This document shows positions 1 through 9,577 of a stretch of DNA of 19,675 nt, piece by piece. Within the stretch, counting starts at the first letter, position 1, and every line of letters begins with the position of its first letter. A program made the translations under genes and the position numbers. The stretch is from an uncultured Steroidobacter sp. (GTDB lineage: Bacteria > Pseudomonadota > Gammaproteobacteria > Steroidobacterales > Steroidobacteraceae), in the NCBI RefSeq assembly GCF_937958065.1, contig NZ_CALFXI010000060.1, positions 1 to 19,675 on the forward strand, in the 5' to 3' direction. Under the pieces are notes generated by a model. The model was not told the origin of the DNA. It worked only from the letters and a program-made list of their open reading frames with translations, and ran no database searches.

Positions 1-1250
1 ACCGCGAGCGCTTCCAGCAACTGGTGCAGCAGCTGAATCTGAAGCAGCCGCCGAACTGCACGGCCCGCACCGAAGAGCAGGCCATCAGCATGTCGAAGAC
101 GGTGGGCTTCCCGCTGGTCGTGCGTCCCTCGTACGTGCTGGGCGGTCGCGCCATGGAAGTGGTCTTCAATGAAGACGACTTGCGCACCTACATGACCGAT
201 GCGGTGAAAGTGTCGAACGACAGCCCGGTGCTGCTCGATCGCTTCCTCGATCAGGCCATCGAAGTCGACGTGGACGCGATCTGCGACGGCGAGGACGTTT
301 ATATCGGCGGCATCATGGAGCACGTCGAGCAGGCGGGGGTGCATTCGGGCGACTCGGGTTGCTCGCTGCCGCCGAACAGCCTGTCCGCCGAGACGCAGGC
401 CGAGCTCAAGGAACAGACCCGCAAGCTCGCCAGGGGTCTGAACGTCGTCGGCCTGATGAATATCCAGTTCGCGATCCAGAACGGCGTCGTCTACATCCTC
501 GAAGTCAATCCGCGTGCCTCGCGCACGGTGCCGTTCGTCTCCAAGGCGACCGGCGTGCCGCTCGCGAAGATGGCGGCGCGGGTCATGGCCGGCGCGAAAT
601 TGAAGGATCTCGGCCTGACCGAGGAGCGCGTGCCGAAGTTCTTCGCGGTGAAGGAATCGGTGTTCCCGTTCTCGAAGTTCCCCGAGGCCGATCCGATCCT
701 CGGTCCGGAAATGAAGTCTACCGGCGAGGTGATGGGCACCGGCCGTTCGTTCGGCGAGGCCTACGCCAAGGCGCAGCTCGCGTCGGGCGTCATTTTGCCG
801 ACGCGCGGTGTGTGCTTGATCAGCGTGCGCGAGCGCGACAAGCCCGCGGCGGTGCAGCTGGCGCGGCGCCTGGTCGCGCAGGGGTTTGAAATCGTGGCAA
901 CCTCTGGCACTGCGGAAGCGATCAGCAACGCGGGAATTCCGTGCCGCACGGCCAACAAGGTGCGTGAGGGTCGCCCTCACATCGTGGACATGATAAAAAA
1001 CGACGAGATTTCGCTGATCGTCAATACCACCGAAGGCAAGCAGGCGATCTTCGAGTCGCGTTCCATCCGGCGCGAAGCAGTCCACAAGCGCGTCACGTAC
1101 TACACGACAGTGGCGGCGGGACTGGCGACCTGTGATGCCATTGCCCACATGAATGAGGTCGACGTGAACCGATTGCAGGATCTGCATCAGGAGATCTCGC
1201 GTAGCAGCGGGACTGTCACGGCCGGCCAGCGATTGGAGATCGCATCGTGA
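1..1250 (+). CDS. carB: Carbamoyl-phosphate synthase large subunit, C-terminal part (5' end outside window)
   Basis: The large subunit makes carbamoyl phosphate from bicarbonate, ATP and glutamine-derived ammonia for arginine and pyrimidine synthesis, working with CarA in the cytoplasm. The reading frame is open from base 3 (first residues RERFQQL), so the gene is cut by the window edge. About 415 residues of a protein usually near 1070 are present. They cover the end of the second ATP-grasp unit, with VVRPSYVLGGRAM, the acidic stretch EVDVDAICDG, the GGIMEH segment, and EVNPRASRTVPFVSKATG with its metal and ATP contacts. The C-terminal MGS-like allosteric domain follows (from about LPTRGVCLISVRE, including the SGTAEA and NKVREGRPHI stretches). 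A GTG at base 24 is internal, not a start. The TGA stop at 1248-1250 overlaps the greA start codon by 4 bases (GTGA), so the two genes are probably translationally coupled. Confidence 0.98.
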   Translation, partial: RERFQQLVQQLNLKQPPNCTARTEEQAISMSKTVGFPLVVRPSYVLGGRAMEVVFNEDDLRTYMTDAVKVSNDSPVLLDRFLDQAIEVDVDAICDGEDVYIGGIMEHVEQAGVHSGDSGCSLPPNSLSAETQAELKEQTRKLARGLNVVGLMNIQFAIQNGVVYILEVNPRASRTVPFVSKATGVPLAKMAARVMAGAKLKDLGLTEERVPKFFAVKESVFPFSKFPEADPILGPEMKSTGEVMGTGRSFGEAYAKAQLASGVILPTRGVCLISVRERDKPAAVQLARRLVAQGFEIVATSGTAEAISNAGIPCRTANKVREGRPHIVDMIKNDEISLIVNTTEGKQAIFESRSIRREAVHKRVTYYTTVAAGLATCDAIAHMNEVDVNRLQDLHQEISRSSGTVTAGQRLEIAS

Positions 1251-1723
1251 AACGTCTGCCGTTGACTTTGAAAGGCGCCGAGAAGCTGCGCGCCGAACTG
1301 AAGCGTTTGAAGAGCGAGGATCGTCCGCGCGTGATCCAGGCGATTGCCGAGGCGCGTGCGCATGGGGATTTGAGCGAGAACGCCGAGTACCACGCCGCTC
1401 GCGAGCAGCAGAGCTTCATCGAGGGCCGCATCAAGGACATCGAGTCGCACCTGTCGAACTCGGAAATCATCGATGTGGCGTCGATGCCGGCGAGCGAAAA
1501 GGTGGTGTTCGGCGCCACCATCGATCTGGAAGATGAAGACACCGGCAACAAGGTGCTGTATCAGATCGTCGGCGACGCCGAAGCCGACATCAAGCAGGGC
1601 CTGATCTCGGTGTCTTCGCCGATCGCGCGGGCCCTCGTCGGCAAGTCGAAGGGCGACGTCGTGGACGTGGTCGCGCCGAACGGGACGAAGAGCTACGAGA
1701 TCGTTGGCGTCCGCTATCTCTAG
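1247..1723 (+). CDS. greA: Transcription elongation factor GreA
   Basis: GreA enters the RNA polymerase secondary channel and stimulates cleavage of backtracked transcripts. The 158-residue product has the family's usual length. It has the N-terminal coiled coil (roughly residues 8-75) with the hairpin tip HGDLSENAEYH, where D41 and E44 are the acidic residues that position the catalytic metal. A C-terminal FKBP-like domain follows, with the signatures LISVSSPIARALVGK and EIVGVRYL. The start is a GTG inside the carB stop (GTGA overlap), and the N-terminus MKRLPLTLKGAEKLR aligns with GreA proteins from that codon. carB-greA adjacency is common in Gammaproteobacteria, and co-transcription with carB is likely. 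No oddities beyond the GTG start. Confidence 0.98.
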   Translation: MKRLPLTLKGAEKLRAELKRLKSEDRPRVIQAIAEARAHGDLSENAEYHAAREQQSFIEGRIKDIESHLSNSEIIDVASMPASEKVVFGATIDLEDEDTGNKVLYQIVGDAEADIKQGLISVSSPIARALVGKSKGDVVDVVAPNGTKSYEIVGVRYL

Positions 1724-1766
1724 CGTGTAACGCAGCAGCTGCTCTTACTTGAACAAGGATCGAGTC

Positions 1767-1786
1767 GGCCTGCGCCAACGCGGGCC
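1767..1786 (+). terminator. GC-rich hairpin after greA, possible weak terminator
   Basis: An 8-bp stem, GGCCTGCG (1767-1774) with CGCGGGCC (1779-1786), contains one G-T pair and closes a CCAA loop in the gap between greA and the DUF4149 gene. There is no T-tract after it, so it is at most a Rho-assisted or partial stop, or a processing structure. A separate 10-base palindrome (AGCAGCTGCT, 1734-1743) lies just after the greA stop codon. Confidence 0.3.
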
Positions 1787-1819
1787 GGCGCGGAATGCAG
1801 CGAATAGGGCAGCGTATCG

Positions 1820-2293
1820 ATGGCTACCGCAATCGAACAGACAGCATCGCCGGCTCAGCGCGGCCGGCGCTTGCTGGATTTCTGCTCGACAGTCCTGGTG
1901 ACGCTCTGGGCCGGCTCGCTGTGGACGGTCTGCGGCATCGTCGCGCCTCAGCTGTTCGCAACCTTGCCGGAGCGTCAGCTTGCCGGGCAGATGGCGGCGC
2001 GGCTGTTTCACATCGAGACGTGGTTGGGCGTGGTGATCGCGATCGCGCTCCTCGCGATCTTTGCTTCGCGCAAAGCGTTCGCCGCGAGTAAAGCGATTCT
2101 TTGGTTGATCCTGCTGACTGCCGCCGCGCCGCTGGCGAGCGAGCTGATCCTCGGACCGATGATGAGCGCGGCCCGCGCAGCAGGCGACATGGCCCGCTTC
2201 GGGATGCTTCACGGCGTGTCCGCCGTGCTGTTCCTCATCGCCTGTCTGAGTGCGCTGGCGCTGGTCTGGAAGGCGCGCCAGCAGGCCGTCTAA
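1820..2293 (+). CDS. DUF4149-type integral membrane protein of unknown function
   Basis: The 157-residue protein has about four hydrophobic helices, at roughly residues 20-42, 66-82, 92-110 and 131-150. The N-terminus is short and basic (AQRGRR). The first helix carries LWAGSLWTVCGIVAPQLF and the last is preceded by FGMLHGVSA. The FGxLHGxS-like motif and the W-G-S-L pattern are what I recognise of the DUF4149 (TMEM205-like) family. No catalytic residues or cofactor sites are evident, and the molecular role is unknown. The ATG at 1820 has only a weak upstream purine stretch (AGGGCAG). The gene follows greA by 96 bases on the same strand and ends in a TAA that overlaps the yhbY stop on the other strand. 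Proteins of this family are found near greA/yhbY in some related bacteria, but I infer no function from that. Family assignment is fairly confident; the reading frame itself is solid. Confidence 0.85.
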   Translation: MATAIEQTASPAQRGRRLLDFCSTVLVTLWAGSLWTVCGIVAPQLFATLPERQLAGQMAARLFHIETWLGVVIAIALLAIFASRKAFAASKAILWLILLTAAAPLASELILGPMMSAARAAGDMARFGMLHGVSAVLFLIACLSALALVWKARQQAV

Positions 2294-2601
2294 TCGGCGG
2301 GCAGGATGATCTTCGGCTTGTCCTTGTGCGGACGGTAGAACACACCCACATTGCCGATGCGTTGGACCAAAGAGCTGCCGCTTTGCCGGGCCAGTTCGGC
2401 GAGAATGGCATCCCGCTCTTCACGGTCGCCGACGCGGGCTTTCACTTTCACCAGCTCGTGCGCGCCGAGCGCGCTGTCGAACTCCCTGGCGACCGCCGGG
2501 GACAGTCCCGATGAGCCGATGAGAATGATGGGATCGCGGCCGTGAGCGAGCCCACGGAGGTACTTTTTCTGCTTTTCGGAAAGCTGCTGAGCTGAAGTCA
2601 T
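2290..2601 (-). CDS. yhbY: CRM-domain RNA-binding protein YhbY (ribosome assembly)
   Basis: A single CRM domain protein that associates with pre-50S ribosomes. With the ATG at 2601 the product is 103 residues (MTSAQQLSEKQKKYLRG...), near the family's usual 97-105. The core signatures are visible: LSEKQKKYLRGLAH, the GSSGL loop (the GxxG RNA-binding loop of CRM/KH-like folds), HELVKVKARVGDREER and the closing VFYRPHKDKPKIILP. A GTG four codons upstream (2611-2613) could also serve; neither candidate has a clear Shine-Dalgarno sequence, and I prefer the ATG by alignment to family N-termini. The gene is divergent from rlmE, also a 50S maturation factor, across about 110 bases. Its TAG stop shares bases with the stop of the convergent DUF4149 gene. 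Confidence 0.96.
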   Translation of the reverse strand: MTSAQQLSEKQKKYLRGLAHGRDPIILIGSSGLSPAVAREFDSALGAHELVKVKARVGDREERDAILAELARQSGSSLVQRIGNVGVFYRPHKDKPKIILPAD

Positions 2602-2710
2602 TGACGGAAGCACTGATTATTCGAGCCCTACTGGCTGACGGTTCACAGCTGGTTGCAATCTTCCGATGAACGAAGCTGGACGGGCGTGAGGTCGAGCTGG
2701 GTGGGTACAG

Positions 2711-3334
2711 GTGAGTAAGCGTACTAAATCGAGCCGGGAATGGCTCGCCGAACATGAGAGCGATCCCTACGTAAAACAGGCGCGCCAGCTGGGCTATCGC
2801 TCGCGCGCCGTGTTCAAGCTGGAGGAGATCCAGCGCACCGACCGCCTGATCCGTCCCGGCATGACCATCGTCGACCTGGGCGCCGCTCCGGGCGGCTGGA
2901 GCCAGCTCGCGGCCAAGCTGCTCCACGGCAAGGGGCGGATCGTGGCACTGGACATCCTGCCTATGGACGCCATCGTCGGCGTCGATTTCCTGCAGGGCGA
3001 CTTCTCCGATAACGTGGTGCTGGAGCAGCTGGAACAAATGCTCGGGGAGGAGCGCCCGCAGCTTGTAATGTCGGATATGGCCCCCAATACCACCGGCATT
3101 GCCGATGTGGACCACGACCGCTCGATGCATCTGGTTGAACTGTCGTTGGAATTTGCCCGTCAGCGGCTGCGCCCGGGGGGCGATTTCCTGGTCAAGGTGT
3201 TCCAGGGGCGGCACTTCCAGCCGTTCGTGAAAGAGCTCCGGGCGAGCTTCGCGAGCGTCAAAGTACGCAAACCGGACGCCTCCAGGCAGCGAAGTCCGGA
3301 ACTTTACCTGCTCGGCCGAGCCTTTAAGGCATGA
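2711..3334 (+). CDS. rlmE: 23S rRNA (uridine-2'-O-)-methyltransferase RlmE (FtsJ/RrmJ)
   Basis: This SAM-dependent enzyme 2'-O-methylates U2552 of the 23S rRNA A-loop late in 50S assembly. The 207 residues match the family's length. The SAM-binding motif VDLGAAPGGWSQ lies at 54-65, and the catalytic K-D-K-E tetrad is complete: K36 (in RSRAVFKLEE), D122 (in VMSDMAPN), K162 (in FLVKVFQG) and E197 (in RSPELYL). The start is GTG at 2711, which gives the expected basic N-terminus MSKRTKSSREWL. A G-rich stretch (GGTGGG) a few bases upstream may act as the ribosome binding site. rlmE followed by ftsH is the classical gammaproteobacterial arrangement. Here a gap of 156 bases separates them, so ftsH may have its own promoter as well. 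Confidence 0.98.
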   Translation: MSKRTKSSREWLAEHESDPYVKQARQLGYRSRAVFKLEEIQRTDRLIRPGMTIVDLGAAPGGWSQLAAKLLHGKGRIVALDILPMDAIVGVDFLQGDFSDNVVLEQLEQMLGEERPQLVMSDMAPNTTGIADVDHDRSMHLVELSLEFARQRLRPGGDFLVKVFQGRHFQPFVKELRASFASVKVRKPDASRQRSPELYLLGRAFKA

Positions 3335-3490
3335 GCGGGTCGGATTGAAGTTTCAGGTTGCTCAGGATCAGGAAGTCGGTTATGGCGCGTCCCGGTCCGG
3401 TGGTGTAGTGTCAATCGGCGCCTACTTATTTACTTCCAGGCTGCTGCCACGGTCCAGGATCGAGGGGACGGGGCACACGAGGATGGGACT

Positions 3491-5422
<1,932 letters not shown>

Positions 5423-5442
5423 CCGCTGGCGGGTTCAGAGTG

Positions 5443-5472
5443 GGAGAGAGGCGCGGCAACGCGCCTCTTTCC
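5443..5472 (+). terminator. Strong GNRA-loop hairpin between ftsH and folP
   Basis: A 13-bp stem (5443-5455 with 5460-5472, one G-T pair) closes a GCAA tetraloop at 5456-5459. The core is AGAGGCGCG paired with CGCGCCTCT. It starts 20 bases after the ftsH stop codon and ends 22 bases before the folP ATG. Only a short CGTTT follows, so the T-tract is poor. It may be a partial terminator, or a 3'-end stabiliser and processing element that lowers folP-glmM expression relative to ftsH. The structure is plain in the sequence; its role is inferred. Confidence 0.55.
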
Positions 5473-5494
5473 GTTTCAGCCGGAAAGAAAACTC

Positions 5495-6364
5495 ATGCAG
5501 CTGCGCTGCGGCTCTCAACGACTCGATCTGTCCTCACCGCGGGTGATGGGCATCCTCAACGTTACGCCCGATTCTTTTTCCGACGGCGGCAAGTTCATCG
5601 ACGTGTCGCGAGCCGTCGAGCACGCGCTGCGCATGATCGAGCAGGGCGCTGCGATCATCGATGTGGGCGGCGAGTCCACGCGACCCGGTGCCGCCGATGT
5701 GAGCGAGCAGGAGGAGATTCGTCGCGTCGTCCCCGTCATCGAAGCGCTCGCCGCGCGGACCTCCATTCCCATTTCCATCGACACCAGCAAAGCCGCCGTG
5801 ATGAGCGCGGCCGTGGCTGCCGGGGCAACTTTGATCAATGACGTTCGCGCCCTGCGGGAGCCCGGCGCTCTCGACGCCGTCGCTCGCACCGACGCGGCGG
5901 TGTGTCTCATGCACATGCAAGGACAGCCGCGGACCATGCAGCACGAGCCGCGCTACGACGACGTGGTAGGCGAAGTGACCGCATTCCTGGAGCAGCGGGT
6001 CGAAGCCTGCCTGGCGGCGGGCATTGGCCGGGAGCGGCTGGTTCTCGATCCCGGTATCGGTTTTGGGAAGCGCCTTGAGCATAATCTCGACCTGCTGGCG
6101 CACCTGACCCAGCTGGGCCGTCCCGGACCGAATGCCGGGCTGCCGCTGCTGGTCGGTGTGTCCCGCAAATCCATGTTCCAGACTCTGCTGGGCCGGCCCG
6201 TGGAGCAGCGCCTGGCGGGCGGATTGGCCGTGGCCACGGCTGCCGTGCTCGCCGGGGCTGCTATTCTTCGGGTCCATGACGTGGCCGAGACGGTGGACGC
6301 CGTGAAAGTCGCCCAGGCCTTGCGCGCCGCCGGTTACAGCGCACGCGCGCCAATTGAAAATTAA
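5495..6364 (+). CDS. folP: Dihydropteroate synthase
   Basis: The enzyme condenses 6-hydroxymethyl-7,8-dihydropterin pyrophosphate with p-aminobenzoate in folate synthesis and is the sulfonamide target. The 289-residue TIM-barrel protein carries all the usual signatures: MGILNVTPDSFSDGG (18-32, with N22 as the metal/phosphate ligand), DVGGESTRPGA (56-66), the LINDVRAL segment, HMQGQPRTMQ, LDPGIGFGK, GVSRKSM (around S223-K225) and RVHDV (259-263). The start ATG follows GGAAAG at a suitable distance. The gene lies 72 bases after ftsH, with a strong hairpin between them, and 18 bases before glmM, so folP-glmM are probably one transcript. This ftsH-folP-glmM order is the usual gammaproteobacterial one. 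Confidence 0.98.
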   Translation: MQLRCGSQRLDLSSPRVMGILNVTPDSFSDGGKFIDVSRAVEHALRMIEQGAAIIDVGGESTRPGAADVSEQEEIRRVVPVIEALAARTSIPISIDTSKAAVMSAAVAAGATLINDVRALREPGALDAVARTDAAVCLMHMQGQPRTMQHEPRYDDVVGEVTAFLEQRVEACLAAGIGRERLVLDPGIGFGKRLEHNLDLLAHLTQLGRPGPNAGLPLLVGVSRKSMFQTLLGRPVEQRLAGGLAVATAAVLAGAAILRVHDVAETVDAVKVAQALRAAGYSARAPIEN

Positions 6365-6382
6365 GCATTCGAGGGAGCCGTT

Positions 6383-7732
<1,350 letters not shown>

Positions 7733-7755
7733 GTCACCTAACTCGTGATTTCTGT

Positions 7756-7784
7756 TTGATTTCCACCTGATGCGCCGCTAAGCT
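7756..7784 (+). promoter_or_regulatory. Possible sigma-70 promoter for tpiA
   Basis: In the 102-base gap between glmM and tpiA, TTGATT (7756-7761) and TAAGCT (7779-7784) lie 17 bases apart, the ideal spacing. They match the consensus at only 4 of 6 and 3 of 6 positions, so this is a weak candidate. A start about 45 bases upstream of the tpiA ATG would be plausible. Confidence 0.25.
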
Positions 7785-7834
7785 TCCGCGCCCTTCGCAG
7801 GGGCGGCCCGAACACCAACCGTGGAGGTACTGCG

Positions 7835-8593
7835 ATGCGCCGGCCATTCATTGCCGGGAATTGGAAGATGCACGGCTCGCGCGCGCAGAACGCCGAGTTG
7901 ATCGAGGGCCTGTTGCTCGGCTTGCCGGGGCAGGTGCCTGTCGATATCGCCGTGTGTCCGCCCAATGTGTACCTCTGGGAAGTGGGGCGATTGCTGAAGG
8001 ATTCGATCGTGAAGCTGGGCGCGCAGTCGTGCTGTGCCGAGTCGATCGGCGCGTTCACCGGCGAGGTCTCCGCGGCCATGCTGAAGGACGTCGGTTGCAC
8101 TTATGTGATCGTGGGCCACTCGGAGCGGCGCACGATCTACCGCGAGGACGACGCGCTGGTGGCGCGCAAGTTCCTGGCGGCGCAGTCGCAGGGTCTGATC
8201 CCGATCCTCTGCGTCGGCGAGACCCTGGAGGAGCGGGAGAAAGGGCAGACCATGCAAGTGGTCTCCCGGCAGCTGAAGGCGGTATTGGACGTGGCGGCCC
8301 CGGGCGCGCTCCAGCAGGCGGTGCTCGCGTACGAGCCGGTCTGGGCGATCGGTACGGGCAAGAACGCGACGCCGGAGCAGGCGCAGGAAGTTCACGCACA
8401 TATTCGCGCCGAGGTTGCGGCTCGTGATGCTAATATCGCGGCCCGCTTGCAGGTGCTGTACGGCGGCAGCGTCAAAGCCGGCAATGCGAAGGAGATCTTC
8501 GCGATGCCGGATGTCGACGGCGGACTGATCGGTGGCGCGTCGCTGAAGGCGGATGAGTTCCTGAAGATCTGCGCCGCGGCCCAGGCTCATTGA
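7835..8593 (+). CDS. tpiA: Triose-phosphate isomerase
   Basis: The enzyme interconverts dihydroxyacetone phosphate and glyceraldehyde-3-phosphate in glycolysis and gluconeogenesis. The 252-residue TIM barrel has the catalytic lysine K11 in AGNWKMHG, the electrophile H95 in VGHSERR, the base E167 in AYEPVWAIGTG, and the phosphate-binding segments YGGSV and GGLIGGASL. The start ATG has a textbook GGAGG (7823-7827) with 7-base spacing. The tpiA-secG-tRNA-Leu-nuo order is shared by many beta- and gammaproteobacteria. The gene is 102 bases after glmM and 70 bases before secG. Nothing unusual. Confidence 0.98.
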   Translation: MRRPFIAGNWKMHGSRAQNAELIEGLLLGLPGQVPVDIAVCPPNVYLWEVGRLLKDSIVKLGAQSCCAESIGAFTGEVSAAMLKDVGCTYVIVGHSERRTIYREDDALVARKFLAAQSQGLIPILCVGETLEEREKGQTMQVVSRQLKAVLDVAAPGALQQAVLAYEPVWAIGTGKNATPEQAQEVHAHIRAEVAARDANIAARLQVLYGGSVKAGNAKEIFAMPDVDGGLIGGASLKADEFLKICAAAQAH

Positions 8594-8663
8594 GCTCGAG
8601 CGGCGGGGACAGCTTTAGAATGTGTCCCCATGTGAGTGGCGCATTGATGCGGAATCGAATCGT

Positions 8664-9080
8664 ATGAACTGGTTACATTCGGCGGTGGTGATTGTTCACC
8701 TGTTGATCGCCGCGGCCATTGTGGCGCTGGTGTTACTCCAGCGCGGCAAGGGCGCCGATGCGGGCGCCGGCTTCGGCGCGGGCGCGTCGGGCACCGTGTT
8801 CGGTGCTCGCGGCTCGGCGTCGTTCCTGTCGCGTACGACGGCGACCCTCGCGGCGCTGTTCATCGCGACCAGCTTGACGCTGGCGTACCTGGGCGGTCGC
8901 GCGCCGTCCGCGCCGAAGAGCGTGCTCGATCGTGTGAATCTGCAGGACCAGGCACCGGAGCTGCCGGCGACCAGCACGCCGCCCGCGCCGCCTGCCAATC
9001 AGGCGACCAACGATCAGGCGGCGGAGCAGCCCGCGGAGCCGGCACCTCAGCCGGCACCGAACGAGCCGCCGAAACAGTAG
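8664..9080 (+). CDS. secG: Protein translocase subunit SecG
   Basis: SecG is the small inner-membrane subunit of the SecYEG export channel. From the ATG at 8664 the protein has 138 residues. There is a first TM helix (about 5-25), the conserved cytosolic loop LLQRGKGADAGAGFGAGASGTVFG, a second TM helix (about 56-76), and a cytoplasmic tail rich in Pro, Ala, Gln and Glu. I chose ATG 8664 over an in-frame GTG at 8622. The family N-terminus begins just before the first helix, and the 14 extra residues (CEWRIDAESNR) look like untranslated sequence. E. coli SecG is about 110 residues, so the tail is somewhat long here. It lies upstream of tRNA-Leu(GAG), as secG-leuU does in E. coli. Confidence 0.95.
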   Translation: MNWLHSAVVIVHLLIAAAIVALVLLQRGKGADAGAGFGAGASGTVFGARGSASFLSRTTATLAALFIATSLTLAYLGGRAPSAPKSVLDRVNLQDQAPELPATSTPPAPPANQATNDQAAEQPAEPAPQPAPNEPPKQ

Positions 9081-9101
9081 AATTAGGGGAACAGGTTTTC
9101 A

Positions 9102-9127
9102 GCGAGTCGAAGAAGCTCGCGAGTCGA
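9102..9127 (+). repeat. Short direct repeat upstream of tRNA-Leu
   Basis: GCGAGTCGA occurs twice, at 9102-9110 and 9119-9127, with a 17-base period, ending 7 bases before the tRNA. The first copy also pairs partly with CTCGC between the copies. This may be a relic of duplication or a leader processing structure; no function is evident. Confidence 0.5.
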
Positions 9128-9134
9128 TTTCAGT

Positions 9135-9219
9135 GCGGCTGTGGTGGAACTGGTAGACACGCTACTTTGAGGTGGTAGTGGAGCAATCCGTGGAGGTTCG
9201 AGTCCTCTCAGCCGCACCA
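9135..9219 (+). tRNA. tRNA-Leu, anticodon GAG
   Basis: An 85-nucleotide class II tRNA. The acceptor stem pairs GCGGCTG (9135-9141) with CAGCCGC (9209-9215), and the CCA end is encoded (ACCA 9216-9219). The D-arm carries TGGTAGACAC as in leucine tRNAs. The anticodon stem is 9162-9166 with 9174-9178, and the loop TTGAGGT contains GAG at 9169-9171, reading CUC/CUU codons. A short extra arm (GGA-GCAA-TCC) follows, then a T-arm with TTCGAGT in the loop. The bottom anticodon-stem pair is a T-G wobble (9166/9174), where E. coli leuU has C-G. Its place after secG matches leuU in E. coli. It may be co-transcribed with tpiA-secG. Confidence 0.97.
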
Positions 9220-9356
9220 TTCGTTCTCACATCGGCGATCGCCCGGAAGTGCCCGCGCCATCGCCGTTGACCTTTCCCGCCCGGCTCCGGGCAGACCCGC
9301 AGGCAGATAACAAAGAATTCACCGCGACCGGTCGTTGCAGTACCGATCGCAGGTGC

Positions 9357-9384
9357 TTGCCAACTGCCTGATTCAGCGTATCCT
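9357..9384 (+). promoter_or_regulatory. Candidate sigma-70 promoter, distal nuo promoter
   Basis: TTGCCA (9357-9362, 5 of 6 to consensus) and TATCCT (9379-9384, 4 of 6) are separated by 16 bases. A start near 9391 would give a leader of about 185 bases before the nuoA ATG. The 10-base palindrome at 9325-9334 sits just upstream of the -35, in a place where an activator could bind. Confidence 0.45.
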
Positions 9385-9528
9385 GCGCCCGCCTTCAAGC
9401 GGCGGGGCGGAGTTGCTCCAGTGGGTTCGACGACGCTCAACTGCTGCTTTTTTTCGGCTTTTTTGAGGGTTCTTCGCCGAAGAAGGCTGCCTTCGTGCAA
9501 TTCTTATAGAACCCTTTCTGAACCGGCC

Positions 9529-9537
9529 TGATACAAT
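9529..9537 (+). promoter_or_regulatory. Extended -10 promoter element proximal to nuoA
   Basis: TGATACAAT (9529-9537) reads as TGN followed by TACAAT, 5 of 6 to the -10 consensus with the extended TG motif. No good -35 lies 17 bases upstream, as extended -10 promoters can allow. Initiation would fall near 9544, about 34 bases before the nuoA ATG at 9578. Confidence 0.45.
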
Positions 9538-9577
9538 GCGCGCCGCCGCCGGACCCGGCGCGTCAGCAGCTTACGCG

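Larger units (their letters stand above)
9220..9577 (+). promoter_or_regulatory. nuoA: 358-base non-coding region upstream of the nuo operon
   Basis: No convincing gene lies here. I see, in order: a 10-base palindrome GGCGATCGCC (9234-9243), overlapped by an inverted repeat CGGCGAT/ATCGCCG (9233-9239 and 9260-9266) that could end tRNA transcripts; a hairpin GCCCG-GCTC-CGGGC (9279-9292) without a T-tract; a 10-base palindrome CGACCGGTCG (9325-9334); a sigma-70-like pair at 9357-9384; two T-runs around 9448-9464; a TTCTTC-GCC-GAAGAA inverted repeat (9470-9484); and an extended -10 box near 9529-9537. The length and structure suggest a regulated promoter region for complex I. Which elements are used cannot be told from sequence alone. 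Confidence 0.6.

Noticed and set aside
1748..1753. CTTGAA, like a sigma-32 (heat-shock) -35 element
   Set aside because: No CCCCAT-like -10 lies at a suitable distance downstream.
2602..2710. Divergent promoters between yhbY and rlmE
   Set aside because: TTGCAA (2653-2658), which reads the same on both strands, could be a -35 either way, but no -10 of reasonable quality lies at the right spacing on either strand.
3335..3490. Search for a promoter in the rlmE-ftsH gap
   Set aside because: TTGCTC with TTATGG and other pairs match the consensus poorly. A promoter may exist, but I cannot support a position.
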